DNA of 47,243 nt from Candidatus Woesebacteria bacterium RIFCSPHIGHO2_01_FULL_39_32 (lineage in GTDB: Bacteria; Patescibacteriota; Microgenomatia; UBA8517), in the NCBI GenBank assembly GCA_001792345.1, contig MGGJ01000002.1:1-47243 (forward strand). Reading direction: 5' to 3'. Within the stretch, counting starts at the first letter, position 1; each line of letters opens with the position of its first letter. Positions 16,899 to 25,321 of the stretch are shown piece by piece. The position numbers and the translations under genes are program-made. Under the pieces are notes generated by a model. It saw only the letters and a list, made by a program, of their open reading frames with translations. It searched no databases and was not told the origin of the DNA.

Positions 16899-17429
16899 TT
16901 ATTTTTTGGAGCTGACAATAAGATACCGATCTTTTCCTTCCCCCACAGATTCGGTATTGATTTCAGAATCCTCCGACAAAGTAAGATGAATTATTCTTCT
17001 TTGGGCAGAACTTAAATTATATAGATGTTGAGGTTCCCCAGTGTCCTTTGCTCGCTCGGCCACTTGTGTTGCAAGTTTTTTAAGCCTTTCTTCTTCTTTC
17101 TCACGCCAATCAGATATGTTGACAATTATTCTTACCCACTCATTCAATTTGTTTCGCGCCATTATTCCGATTAGCGACTGGATTGACTGCAAAGTTCTAC
17201 CTCTGTTGCCGATGAGTAGTCCTGCTTCGTCTTTCGCATCTATGTCGATACGAATTGCTTCATTTTCGGTATCTTCGTAAACAGAGGCTTGTGCTTTTAG
17301 CCCCATCAAAGTAAGAAGTTCGTCTATAATGCTTTTTACAACAGTTGTCTTGTCGATACCGACCGATTCTTCTTTTTCTTTTTTTCCGCCAAAGGCCGAT
17401 CGCCCTTTGGTTGACTCTCTAGTTGTCAT
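16899..17429 (-). CDS. jag: RNA-binding protein Jag/KhpB (KH and R3H domains)
   Basis: A 176-residue cytoplasmic RNA-binding protein, last in the rpmH-rnpA-yidD-yidC-jag string. A charged N-terminus leads into a KH domain with the GLLIGNRGRTLQSIQ loop (GxxG-like) at about 72-88 and an R3H domain with ERLKKLATQVAERAK and the end block LSSAQRRIIHLTLSE. The specialised Jag-N domain seen in Bacillus is missing or very short. The start is 5 bp after the yidC stop. Confidence 0.94.
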   Translation of the reverse strand: MTTRESTKGRSAFGGKKEKEESVGIDKTTVVKSIIDELLTLMGLKAQASVYEDTENEAIRIDIDAKDEAGLLIGNRGRTLQSIQSLIGIMARNKLNEWVRIIVNISDWREKEEERLKKLATQVAERAKDTGEPQHLYNLSSAQRRIIHLTLSEDSEINTESVGEGKDRYLIVSSKK

Positions 17430-17434
17430 AATTT

Positions 17435-18253
17435 TTATCTTTCCGATTTTACCAATTTTGTTTTTTCAATCCAAGGAGTAAGTTCTCCCCATCCTTGCAT
17501 TCTCACCTGTTGATATGCTTGTGTCAACGAAAAGACCAGCCAATAAAGAGCTAGTCCTGACGCAAACTGCAAGCCAATAAAAAGAGTAAATAGTGGAAAT
17601 GTATAAACCATAGATTTCTGCATTGCAACTTGAAAGTCATCCGTTGCTTCCTTGGTCTTTTTTGCAATTTTTTCTTCTATCTTTGTATACGGAGTCATAA
17701 CTTTTGCGGAAACAAATTGAACGAGTGCTGCAAGAATTAGTATCGGACCAGGAATGGAAAACGGTAAAAATTCTAATTTAAATGAATCGGGTTTGGTTAT
17801 ATCCAAATACAAAAACTTAGTATTGATTACCTCATCTTGTTCAAATTTTAATGGAGTGTACAGAAGTTCATTAAATCGTAAGGCTGGATTTCCGTCCGGA
17901 GAAAGTACTCGAGTAAATACGTTAAAAAAAGCAATAAGCACAACTATTTGCAAAAGATAAGGTAAACAACCTGCACCGGGATTTATTCCTCTCTCTTTAT
18001 ATAGATCAGCTTGAGCTTGAGCAAATTTGACTCGATCTCCTTTGTGTCGAATTTTCAGTTTTTCAAGCTGCGGTCCCAGATCTTTCATCCTCTTCATAGA
18101 TTTCATGTATGGAGCCGTAAGAGGATTTAAAATAAACCTCAAAAAAAGGCTAAATCCGATAATAGCAAGTCCTAAATTCGATGCTAATAATCTGTAAAAA
18201 AGAATCAGACCATTAGCTAAAGGTTGTAGTAAGATAACGGTAAAAATATTCAT
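17435..18253 (-). CDS. yidC: Membrane protein insertase YidC (Oxa1 family)
   Basis: Inserts membrane proteins alone or with SecYEG. It is 272 residues with five membrane segments and no large external domain, like Gram-positive SpoIIIJ, although there is no lipoprotein signal. The groove arginine lies in SLFLRFILNPL (about residue 39), and the cytoplasmic hairpin MKRMKDLGPQLEKLKIRHKG and GCLPYLLQ block are present. The loop at about 118-155 is longer than in short homologues. It sits 6 bp after yidD and 5 bp before jag. Confidence 0.96.
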   Translation of the reverse strand: MNIFTVILLQPLANGLILFYRLLASNLGLAIIGFSLFLRFILNPLTAPYMKSMKRMKDLGPQLEKLKIRHKGDRVKFAQAQADLYKERGINPGAGCLPYLLQIVVLIAFFNVFTRVLSPDGNPALRFNELLYTPLKFEQDEVINTKFLYLDITKPDSFKLEFLPFSIPGPILILAALVQFVSAKVMTPYTKIEEKIAKKTKEATDDFQVAMQKSMVYTFPLFTLFIGLQFASGLALYWLVFSLTQAYQQVRMQGWGELTPWIEKTKLVKSER

Positions 18254-18259
18254 AAGTCT

Positions 18260-18481
18260 TTACGGTACTGGATCATATAGACCTTTTGTAAAAGGGTGAC
18301 AACGTCCAAATCTTTTGATTGATAGGATTCCACCTTTCCATACTCCATATTGTTTAATAGATTCCGCCGCATACTCGCTGCAAGTTGGAACAAATTTACA
18401 ACCCCCCCCAAAAACCCTTTCAAGTAGGGGAGATATGAATTTTTTGTAGAAAGACAAGAAAAGTATAGCAAGCTCCTTCAT
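18260..18481 (-). CDS. yidD: Membrane protein insertion efficiency factor YidD
   Basis: A 73-residue membrane-associated protein that helps YidC. Family marks are FYKKFISPLLERVFGGGCKFVPTCSEYA and the C-terminal RCHPF. Its ATG overlaps the rnpA stop by 4 bp and yidC follows after 6 bp, the classical order. Another frame on the same strand (18250-18471) is a shadow of this gene. Confidence 0.96.
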   Translation of the reverse strand: MKELAILFLSFYKKFISPLLERVFGGGCKFVPTCSEYAAESIKQYGVWKGGILSIKRFGRCHPFTKGLYDPVP

Positions 18482-18825
18482 AAATTTAAGTTCAAGCGAG
18501 AAAAAAAGTTTCCAACTTCTTCTATTATTTCTTCTGTTGTTTTGCCTCCAATGCTCCTTTTTGTTAAAAAAACAAAGTCATATCCTTTTGGTATATCTCT
18601 CAAATTCCTCCTAATTCCCTCATTCATAGAGCGCTTAATTCTATTTCTATGTACTGCGAGTTTCGAAATTTTAGTTGAAATTACAAAAGCAAATTTCGAA
18701 GGATCATTGTCATCTCTTTTGAGAATTGCCAGGCCAAAATTATCGCTTTGTATAATCCTACCACTGTTTTTGACTTCCTCAATCCTTTTGCTTCCAAAGA
18801 TACGGTTTTCGTTAGCCAACATCAT
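18478..18825 (-). CDS. rnpA: Ribonuclease P protein component
   Basis: Protein subunit of RNase P, which trims tRNA 5' ends. The RNR signature is seen as KLAVHRNRIKRSMNEGIR, with KFAFVISTKISK before it and the usual LANENRIFGSKRI start. ATG 18825 and the next codon, also ATG, are both possible. At 115 residues it is typical. It lies 4 bp after rpmH and overlaps yidD. The RNA subunit gene rnpB is not in the window. Confidence 0.95.
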   Translation of the reverse strand: MMLANENRIFGSKRIEEVKNSGRIIQSDNFGLAILKRDDNDPSKFAFVISTKISKLAVHRNRIKRSMNEGIRRNLRDIPKGYDFVFLTKRSIGGKTTEEIIEEVGNFFSRLNLNL

Positions 18826-18829
18826 ATTC

Positions 18830-18964
18830 TCAAGAAATAATCTTTCGTCCCTTTTTCATTCTTCTTTTAAGGACTAATCTTCCCTTCGAATAGGCCATTC
18901 TTTTTCTGAAACCGTGCCTTTTGACTTTTCTACTCTTGCTTGGTTGTAAAGTTCTTTTAGGCAT
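18830..18964 (-). CDS. rpmH: Ribosomal protein L34
   Basis: A 44-residue large-subunit protein. It begins MPKRTLQPSKSRKVKRHGFR and ends in a basic tail, KRRMKKGRKIIS, the full family length. The frame stays open for 38 more codons upstream, but the L34 start is unmistakable and a promoter lies in that extra stretch. First gene of the operon with rnpA, yidD, yidC and jag. Confidence 0.97.
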   Translation of the reverse strand: MPKRTLQPSKSRKVKRHGFRKRMAYSKGRLVLKRRMKKGRKIIS

Positions 18965-18974
18965 GACAGTAAAG

Positions 18975-19005
18975 ATTATATAACATGTAGAAGCTTTTTT
19001 GTTAA
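18975..19005 (-). promoter_or_regulatory. rpmH operon promoter
   Basis: On the minus strand TATAAT (18975-18980) lies ten bases before the rpmH ATG. TTAACA (19000-19005) is a possible -35 at 19 bp, or 17 bp to the overlapping TATATA. The leader would be only a few bases long. Confidence 0.6.
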
Positions 19006-19045
19006 TCAGTAGTAATTGATTCGGTATTTTTAGGGGTTGACGGAT

Positions 19046-19054
19046 TGTGGATAA
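19046..19054 (-). promoter_or_regulatory. DnaA box upstream of dnaA
   Basis: Perfect TTATCCACA on the minus strand, in the rpmH-dnaA spacer. It could serve dnaA autoregulation or belong to a two-part origin together with the boxes after dnaA. Confidence 0.75.
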
Positions 19055-19062
19055 CTTTGATA

Positions 19063-19160
19063 AAAGTACAAAGTGCAAAGAGCATAGCGCATAGGTAATC
19101 TTACTTCTTGCCCATACATTTCTTCTTTGAACTTTGCGCTATGTCCTTTTTACTATATTA
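19063..19160. repeat. Pair of inverted heptamer arrays over the dnaA promoter
   Basis: Left array, 19063-19097: AAAGTAC, AAAGTGC, AAAGAGC, ATAGCGC, ATAGGTA. Right array, 19126-19160: TTTGAAC, TTTGCGC, TATGTCC, TTTTTAC, TATATTA, which is the same A[A/T]AGNNC family on the other strand. The arms share CATAGCGCA (19083-19091) and TGCGCTATG (19135-19143). The right array spans the dnaA promoter and ends on the first base of the start codon. Confidence 0.65.
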
Positions 19161-20533
19161 TGATTGATAATAATATTCTTTGGCACGAAATTCTAGAAAG
19201 CATCAAGGTAACTGTTTCCCCTGCAAATTTTACAACATGGTTTGCTCAAACTCATTTATCAGATTTAAAAAGAGAGAGAAACAGATTTGTTGCTGAAATA
19301 GGTTGTTCCTCGGCGTTCGTAAAATCGACCATAGAAAGTCGTTATTTCGGTTTAATCCAAGACTCTCTCACGAAATCTCTTGATTTGGCTTGCGATGTTT
19401 CTTTCGTTGTAAAGGAAGATCCTCATATTAAAAGTGGTGATTCTGTTATTCCACCCCTTTTTCAGAAAAGCTCACAAAGCCAAGAAGAAATTAGTCAAAT
19501 AGCCAGAAATTTAGGTATGCGAATTGGCTTTACTTTTGAAAATTTTGCCGTTTCTTCATCAAATCAAATGGCCTGGGCCGCTTCCGACGCTGTGGCCAGA
19601 GATCCTGGAAATGCATACAATCCCTTATTTATTTGGGGAGGGGTAGGAGTTGGAAAGACTCATCTGATGAATGCGGTCGGGTATTCAATTTTAGAGAAAA
19701 ACGCTGATGCTTCCGTAGTTTTTTGTACAGGGGAACAGTTCACAAACGACATTGTTGAAGGCATAAGAAATAAAACGACTCCTCAAGTTAGAAATAAGTA
19801 TAGAAAGATAAAAGCACTCCTAATTGATGATATCCAATTCATTGCAGGAAAAGATGCTGTTCAAGAGGAGTTTTTTCATACATTCAATGCCCTTGTAAAC
19901 ACAGGAAGCCAAGTAATTTTGACTTCTGATAAACCACCAACAGAAATTGCAAGATTAGAAGAAAGATTACGAAGTCGTTTTGAGGCCGGATTAATTGTAG
20001 ATATTGCCCCATCTGATTTTGAATTACGTTGCGCAATTACACAAATTAAAGCTCAGCAAAGGGGATTAGAAATCCCGATGGATTTAATACAACTTATTGC
20101 TGGGAATATGGAAACCGCTCGTAAGATTGAAGGTTTTCTAATACGATTGACTTCAGAGTCCAATCTAAAAAATCTAGAAATAACCTCGGACCTCATAGAA
20201 TCGCTGCTTGAAAAAGCTCCTGAAATCAACGGTCAGTCAAACAAAAAATTAAATCCTACCGATACGATAAATGCCGTTTCTAAGTACTTTTCTCTTGGCA
20301 AAAGATCTCTCTTGGGAACATCTCGTGCTCGACCAATTGCCAGACCAAGACAAATTCTAATGTATATTCTAAGAATAGATCTTGGTCTTCCACTTGAGGA
20401 AGTAGGACGAATTGTAGGAGGGCGCGATCACACAACCGTAATGCACGCTGTTAATAAAATTACTCATCTAGCCTCAAACGATGTGGGTATCCGTGAGGAT
20501 CTGAGGGGGATAAAAAGTATGCTCTGGGGATAA
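19160..20533 (+). CDS. dnaA: Chromosomal replication initiator DnaA
   Basis: Binds DnaA boxes and opens the origin. Domain I covers about residues 1-75, a short linker follows, then the AAA+ domain with Walker A GGVGVGKTHL and Walker B ALLIDDIQFI, and domain IV with the DnaA signature VGRIVGGRDHTTVMHAV. ATG 19160 (MIDNNILWHEI) is chosen; the frame extends upstream only to a TTG inside the heptamer array. The protein has 457 residues, with a short domain II. A TATATT sits directly against the start codon, so its mRNA is probably leaderless or starts further upstream. Confidence 0.97.
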   Translation: MIDNNILWHEILESIKVTVSPANFTTWFAQTHLSDLKRERNRFVAEIGCSSAFVKSTIESRYFGLIQDSLTKSLDLACDVSFVVKEDPHIKSGDSVIPPLFQKSSQSQEEISQIARNLGMRIGFTFENFAVSSSNQMAWAASDAVARDPGNAYNPLFIWGGVGVGKTHLMNAVGYSILEKNADASVVFCTGEQFTNDIVEGIRNKTTPQVRNKYRKIKALLIDDIQFIAGKDAVQEEFFHTFNALVNTGSQVILTSDKPPTEIARLEERLRSRFEAGLIVDIAPSDFELRCAITQIKAQQRGLEIPMDLIQLIAGNMETARKIEGFLIRLTSESNLKNLEITSDLIESLLEKAPEINGQSNKKLNPTDTINAVSKYFSLGKRSLLGTSRARPIARPRQILMYILRIDLGLPLEEVGRIVGGRDHTTVMHAVNKITHLASNDVGIREDLRGIKSMLWG

Positions 20534-20708
20534 AAGTTTATGACTTACTCACTTATCCACAAAATTAAAGTGTTTATCCACAAAATTATCCACATTTTAC
20601 CACGTTTAATGTTAACAACTTATGCTGAGCCTGATTAAACTGAAGTGTCCACATATCAACAAGTACTACTACTAGAACTACTATTAAAAATGTGATAAAA
20701 GGGGATAT
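20534..20708. other. oriC: Replication origin (oriC) between dnaA and dnaN
   Basis: Three perfect TTATCCACA DnaA boxes on the plus strand lie at 20553-20561, 20574-20582 and 20586-20594, with a 7-of-9 box (GTGTCCACA) at 20645-20653. About ten bases after the last box begins a run of ACT triplets, TACTACTACTAG then AACTACTATT (20663-20684), the form expected of DnaA-trios in a basal unwinding element. AT-rich DNA follows up to dnaN. Position, boxes and trio tract together make a strong origin call. Confidence 0.88.
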
Positions 20709-21827
20709 ATGAAAGTACAAGTTCTTCAGGAAAATCTTTCTAAAACTTTAAACACCTGTTCCCGATTTGCAAGCTCTAGAGTACAACTTCCAGTACTTGC
20801 CAATATTTTATTTAAAACCAATAAAAATAAGCTTTTAATTGCAGCAACAAATCTTGAAATTTCTATTGCAATTTCGATTGGTGCCAAGGTTGTAAAAGAA
20901 GGAGAATTAACAGTACCTGCAAGAACGATAACAGATATTGTAACAAATCTAACTCCTGGCCAAATTGATTTAGAAGTAGAAAAGGAGTTACTGAAAGTAA
21001 CTACACCTAGTTTTGAGTCAAGTTTAATGGGAATGAATGCGGCTGATTTTCCTTCTATACCGTATGACTTGGGATTAGATTCGTTGACTATTCCCGCTAA
21101 AGATTTAGTTAATGCACTCGACTGCGTACTTTTTGCTGTTTCATTGGATGAAACTAGACCCACTCTTACTGGTGTACTTATTTTACTGAGAGAAAAAGAA
21201 ATTGTTTTTGTTGCAACTGATGGTTTTCGTTTATCTCAAAAAAAGATAGCAGTATCTGGTGTTAAAGAAGAGAAAAAAATGATTTTACCAAAAAATGCCC
21301 TATCTGAACTTTTAAAATTAGCAGCAGATTCTGATGATGTTAAATTTTCGTTTAAAAAAGCTGAAAATCAAGTTGTATTTGGAATTTCGGATTCGATCCT
21401 TGCTACACGCGTGATAGAAGGGGAATTTCCTCCCTATGAGAAGATTATACCAACAGATTTAAAAGTAAAGTTAGTTTTAGACAAAGAAGAATTTTTAAGA
21501 GCAGTTAAATTAGCTTCAGTTTTTGCAAAAGATGCGGCTAACGTTGTTAAATTATCAATTGGTAGTGATGTTTTAGAGGTTTTCGCTGAAAGTTCGCAAT
21601 CCGGAAGTCAAAAAGCTAAAGTTGATGCAAAAGTTGATGGTGTAAAAGATAAGGATAGTCAACTTACGGTTGCTTTTAACTATCGTTTTTTGGAAGACTT
21701 TTTAAACGCGGTCAAGTCCGACGACGTTCAAATGGAATTTTCAAATCCGAATGCCCCCGCTCTCTTTTTAGATCCAAAAGACACAAATTTCCTTCACATA
21801 ATCATGCCTGTTAGACTACAATCTTAA
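20709..21827 (+). CDS. dnaN: DNA polymerase III sliding clamp (beta subunit)
   Basis: Ring-shaped clamp that holds DNA polymerase on its template. It is 372 residues with three repeated clamp folds; recognisable parts are the start MKVQVLQENLSKTL, FVATDGFRLS in the middle, and the C-terminal FLHIIMPVRL, the hydrophobic-pocket end. A G-rich AGGGG lies a few bases before the ATG, so it may use a Shine-Dalgarno. Its stop is one base from the stop of the convergent gene. Confidence 0.97.
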   Translation: MKVQVLQENLSKTLNTCSRFASSRVQLPVLANILFKTNKNKLLIAATNLEISIAISIGAKVVKEGELTVPARTITDIVTNLTPGQIDLEVEKELLKVTTPSFESSLMGMNAADFPSIPYDLGLDSLTIPAKDLVNALDCVLFAVSLDETRPTLTGVLILLREKEIVFVATDGFRLSQKKIAVSGVKEEKKMILPKNALSELLKLAADSDDVKFSFKKAENQVVFGISDSILATRVIEGEFPPYEKIIPTDLKVKLVLDKEEFLRAVKLASVFAKDAANVVKLSIGSDVLEVFAESSQSGSQKAKVDAKVDGVKDKDSQLTVAFNYRFLEDFLNAVKSDDVQMEFSNPNAPALFLDPKDTNFLHIIMPVRLQS

Positions 21828-21828
21828 T

Positions 21829-22416
21829 TTAATAACGACCTTGTGGTATTTGCGTTGATGGAGGAGTTTTTGAATATTCTGATGCGAATTTGCTATTAAA
21901 TATTTCCAAAGTGTTGGTGGGGAAATACCAAACTTCCAAGAGTACACCACTTTCTTCTTGCCCTATATATGCAACTCCCTTTTCAGGATAGACGTACAAA
22001 TTAAATCCAGCAATGTATCTTGGTCCATAAAGAACGTCTTTCGGTTCTCCAAAATTCTTTTTAATATCATTAATAGTTTTTTGGTCGCTTATGTAAACAG
22101 TTTCTTTTATTAAGGTAACTTTATCTTCTTCGAAAAGTATTTCGTGGGGTTTGCCTGGAGCGGAGGATTTAAATTGGAGTAAATTCCCACTTTGATCTTC
22201 CTTCAGGGGAGTTCCCAGCTTTTCAATCACTTCCGCTTTGGTGCTAGTTCCAGGAGAAATGTTTTTAAAGTTTGTTAGCTGTTCCAATGGTTTATTTTCA
22301 ACAGGTTCTTCTGATTCCTTTTGAAGAAAGATTTTATCTATGATGATGAGCGAAAATAGAATTGCAAGAAGGATGACGATTGTTTTATGTGTTTTTATAA
22401 ACTGAATCATTGTCAT
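21829..22416 (-). CDS. Membrane-anchored protein with SmpA/BamE-like domain (tentative)
   Basis: A 195-residue protein with one membrane segment at about 11-30 and an external domain. The stretch ISPGTSTKAEVIEKLGTP, repeated in weaker form as DQKTINDIKKNFGEPK, resembles the helix-turn motif of SmpA/OmlA (BamE) folds. It follows the J-domain/metalloprotease gene after 12 bp on the same strand and is the last gene of the secretion cluster. Its role is unknown; a chaperone-like or docking function at the outer face is only a suggestion. ATG two codons in is an alternative start. Confidence 0.68.
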   Translation of the reverse strand: MTMIQFIKTHKTIVILLAILFSLIIIDKIFLQKESEEPVENKPLEQLTNFKNISPGTSTKAEVIEKLGTPLKEDQSGNLLQFKSSAPGKPHEILFEEDKVTLIKETVYISDQKTINDIKKNFGEPKDVLYGPRYIAGFNLYVYPEKGVAYIGQEESGVLLEVWYFPTNTLEIFNSKFASEYSKTPPSTQIPQGRY

Positions 22417-22428
22417 TAATTATATCTC

Positions 22429-25302
22429 TTACTCTTGAAAAACTGTATTTTTTGCAAAATCGTAATGGATTGGATACAAGTCCTGGAAAGTAGTTCCGGG
22501 CCCGCAATATGTTGGACCCGACCAAAAAGTAGGCATTTGAGCATATAGTGCGTTTCCTTCTGCGAAACCTTCAGAAGGATCCGATGTGGACGAGTAGCTG
22601 CATAAAGGTAGTTCAGACGATGCTCCTGAACCTTCGTATGCTGATTGAAGTTCAGGCATTATTTCAGGTTTTTGTAAATGATGTGAGGACTCATGAGTTA
22701 AGATGTAGATCGAGTCCTGTAGATTATCTACGCCTCCAGCATCAAATTTAATATCGCAAGCCTTCGTGTGTGTGTGCCATCCCCATAGGCTTACTGCGGG
22801 CGGATCGTAGCATAGATTGACAGGTCCCCATGAAGTACTGCTGCAAACTTTAGCAACAAAAAGCGGGTGTTGGGAAACTAAATCAGATACGGCCGCTTCC
22901 ATATTAGCCTTGTAGTTTGCAGGCCAAGGATAAGCATTATCAACAACCGCGTAACATCCAGTCGGACATTCTCCAATACAAATACTAGCAAAACCAGATG
23001 CTTCTGAACGATTGGCACCTTCAGGGGTAGCCGCAACCGTAAATGTGTCAACTATTAAAGAATCGTTAAAATCTGTAGATCCGTTGCCATCAACATCTCC
23101 ATAGACAACGTCATACATTATTACGTACGACGTGCCAGCTGAGATACTTGGGGGAACAGCGTCTGTAAATGATGGAAATGTTTGTGGTCCAACCCGAATG
23201 TTTTTGGGGTCAGGACAGGTTTGACTATAATCCGCTTTGACTTCACATTTGTAAGTAAAAGTAATTGCTGTCAAAGTACCTTGTTTAGCTGTAATCGTAA
23301 TAGTATAAGTTGCATTAATTTCTGTATTATTTGGTCCTTCGGTGGGGGAAGCTACTTTTTTGACCTCAATATAAGGTGATTCAGGTACTCCGGGAGTAAA
23401 GTTATACCCTCCCCACGGAACTACGAAGGCGCTGTTGTTGATAATAAATACTATAAATATAAATAGTAATGGTACGGCAATTACCCCAATTAATATCGCA
23501 GGTGTAAATATTGGTGCAGCTACCGTGATTGCACCGAGCAAGAGTGTATTCACAAAGCCTGCTGCCTGTCCGCCTGCCGCCATTGCCCCAACCGAGCTTA
23601 AGTAAGAAGCCCCCATTGTTCCAGCTCCAGCTAGTGCGAGACCAGAACTTCCCGTGGCTAAACCTCCAACCAACATAAGCGCCCCTAAACCCATTATTGC
23701 TTTTCTGGTATCTTTTTCTCCGGTTAATAATCGGGGAATAAAAGAAAGAATATTTTTAGCGACATTTTTTAGAGTACCTAGAACCTGCAAAGCAATTGCT
23801 ACAGCTGTGCCGACTCCGGGTGCAACAGCGCTTGCTATAGCAGTGATACCTAATTTTGTAGCCAACCAAGTGGCACCCTTTTTAAGAATTCCCTTTGCTC
23901 CCGCCTTAACGCTACTTACAGCAAGTTGTTTAACTTCAGTTTTTGCAATCGTCTTCGTTGTGGTTTTTAGTGCTTTTCCTGCTAATTTCTGACTGGTTTC
24001 AATAAGTGACTTTGTTTGATTAAAAAATGAACCAATATCGGGAGAAAGATATCCGTTTTGTCTTTCTAGACGTAAGGTGGGTAATTCTGCGCTGGTCGGA
24101 ATGGTTGATTGTATAGATATTTCGGGATTTCTGTTGGCAATTTCTAATTGTTTACTAACGTCTTTATCAAATCCTTCTAGTGCAATTAAAGCCTTATTTA
24201 AGTCTTGTTCTTGTTGGAGTGTGATTATGTTATTATTGACTGCCTCAATTCCGGCCCCTTCTAGTTTTTCAGGTGTTCCTCCTCCAAGATGGAACGCAAG
24301 CGCGGTATTTATATGTCTATCGTCTAAACCGATCTCGTCAATTGCATCTTGACTAAAACCTGCATTTTTTAAAGCTTCATTTGTTTCAAACTTAGTGGTT
24401 ACATCTGAAGTAAAGGGACCTGCGGCTGATACGGTATTTGCATAATCCGCTGTATTTACTCTTGCTTCAGTAGTTTTTTTTGATTCAGCAGTCGTCGGAG
24501 TAAAGACTATGTAAACATCGCGTGACCCTGTTGGGGTTCCTGCCTCTGTTGGTTGTTCTTGTGCTGCGGCCTCCTTTGTTCTCCAGGGCTCCTTACCACT
24601 AACACGATCATAATTTTCTCGGTTTGTATCGTTTGATAAAACTGCGTATGCTTCGTTGATGTCTCTCGTTTTTTCTCCATACTCAATTTTTAGATTTTGC
24701 CATTCTGCTTCTGATATTTTTCCGCTTCGAAACATAGCCTCTGCTTTGTCGGGATGGTATTGTAAAAGCTGTTTTCTATATGCGCTTTTAATCTGATCTT
24801 GGGGTATATCAGGATCAACGCTAAGAATTTGATAGTAATCACGGACAGTAGTTTTGGGTGGGGCTTTAGGTCCAGCCTCATAAGTTTTTTCTCTTTGTCT
24901 TTCCTCATATCTAGCCTTTTCACCCGTTTTTTCCTTGTCAGTTTCTGGCTGTTCTTCTACAATTTGGAGTTCTTTTGTCTCGGGGATCATTTCCGCTTCT
25001 TCCCCCTCTATTGTTCCTAGCGCTTTTTCTTTTTCCGAGGTATCTTGAAGTGCTTTATATAATTCTTCGTAAGCAATAGGCTCTATTTTTAAAAGTTCTT
25101 TTTCAAGGTTTTTAGCTTCGCCTGGAGGAAGTAGCTCAATTTCTTTTTGGGAAAGCGGTTTTATCTTTAATCTCGAGTCTGGGATGAAGCGAGATATTGA
25201 AAGTATAAACTGAGTAAGTCCCCAAAGACCTTTAAATTTATACCTATTTTCTAATAATCCTACTACCTCCGAATGTTGAGAACTTGCTAAGATATTTGCC
25301 AT
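22429..25302 (-). CDS. Chimera: J-domain, membrane region and external HExxH metalloprotease
   Basis: A 957-residue protein. Residues 1-150 are charged. A J domain at 154-232 carries the HPD triad at 183-185, needed to stimulate a DnaK-type chaperone. Residues 470-625 are hydrophobic with several membrane segments. After about 630 the protein is extracytoplasmic and Cys-containing: a beta-sandwich-like stretch, an EF-hand-type loop with D736, D738, N740, S742, D744 and D747, and a terminal domain with HESSH at 870-874 followed by SEGFAEGNALY (E911/E915), the arrangement of zinc metalloproteases. It sits 19 bp downstream of virB4 in the same operon. Domain calls are firm for J and HExxH; the combined function is unknown. 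Confidence 0.85.
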   Translation of the reverse strand: MANILASSQHSEVVGLLENRYKFKGLWGLTQFILSISRFIPDSRLKIKPLSQKEIELLPPGEAKNLEKELLKIEPIAYEELYKALQDTSEKEKALGTIEGEEAEMIPETKELQIVEEQPETDKEKTGEKARYEERQREKTYEAGPKAPPKTTVRDYYQILSVDPDIPQDQIKSAYRKQLLQYHPDKAEAMFRSGKISEAEWQNLKIEYGEKTRDINEAYAVLSNDTNRENYDRVSGKEPWRTKEAAAQEQPTEAGTPTGSRDVYIVFTPTTAESKKTTEARVNTADYANTVSAAGPFTSDVTTKFETNEALKNAGFSQDAIDEIGLDDRHINTALAFHLGGGTPEKLEGAGIEAVNNNIITLQQEQDLNKALIALEGFDKDVSKQLEIANRNPEISIQSTIPTSAELPTLRLERQNGYLSPDIGSFFNQTKSLIETSQKLAGKALKTTTKTIAKTEVKQLAVSSVKAGAKGILKKGATWLATKLGITAIASAVAPGVGTAVAIALQVLGTLKNVAKNILSFIPRLLTGEKDTRKAIMGLGALMLVGGLATGSSGLALAGAGTMGASYLSSVGAMAAGGQAAGFVNTLLLGAITVAAPIFTPAILIGVIAVPLLFIFIVFIINNSAFVVPWGGYNFTPGVPESPYIEVKKVASPTEGPNNTEINATYTITITAKQGTLTAITFTYKCEVKADYSQTCPDPKNIRVGPQTFPSFTDAVPPSISAGTSYVIMYDVVYGDVDGNGSTDFNDSLIVDTFTVAATPEGANRSEASGFASICIGECPTGCYAVVDNAYPWPANYKANMEAAVSDLVSQHPLFVAKVCSSTSWGPVNLCYDPPAVSLWGWHTHTKACDIKFDAGGVDNLQDSIYILTHESSHHLQKPEIMPELQSAYEGSGASSELPLCSYSSTSDPSEGFAEGNALYAQMPTFWSGPTYCGPGTTFQDLYPIHYDFAKNTVFQE

Positions 25303-25321
25303 ACCAAGATTTTACACTAAT

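Noticed and set aside
18250-18471. A 73-codon frame on the same strand as yidD
   Set aside because: It is the +1 shadow of yidD, which has the full family signature in the other frame.
19063-19160. Short regular repeats that might be CRISPR
   Set aside because: Units are 7 bp and contiguous, with no spacers and no cas genes in the window.
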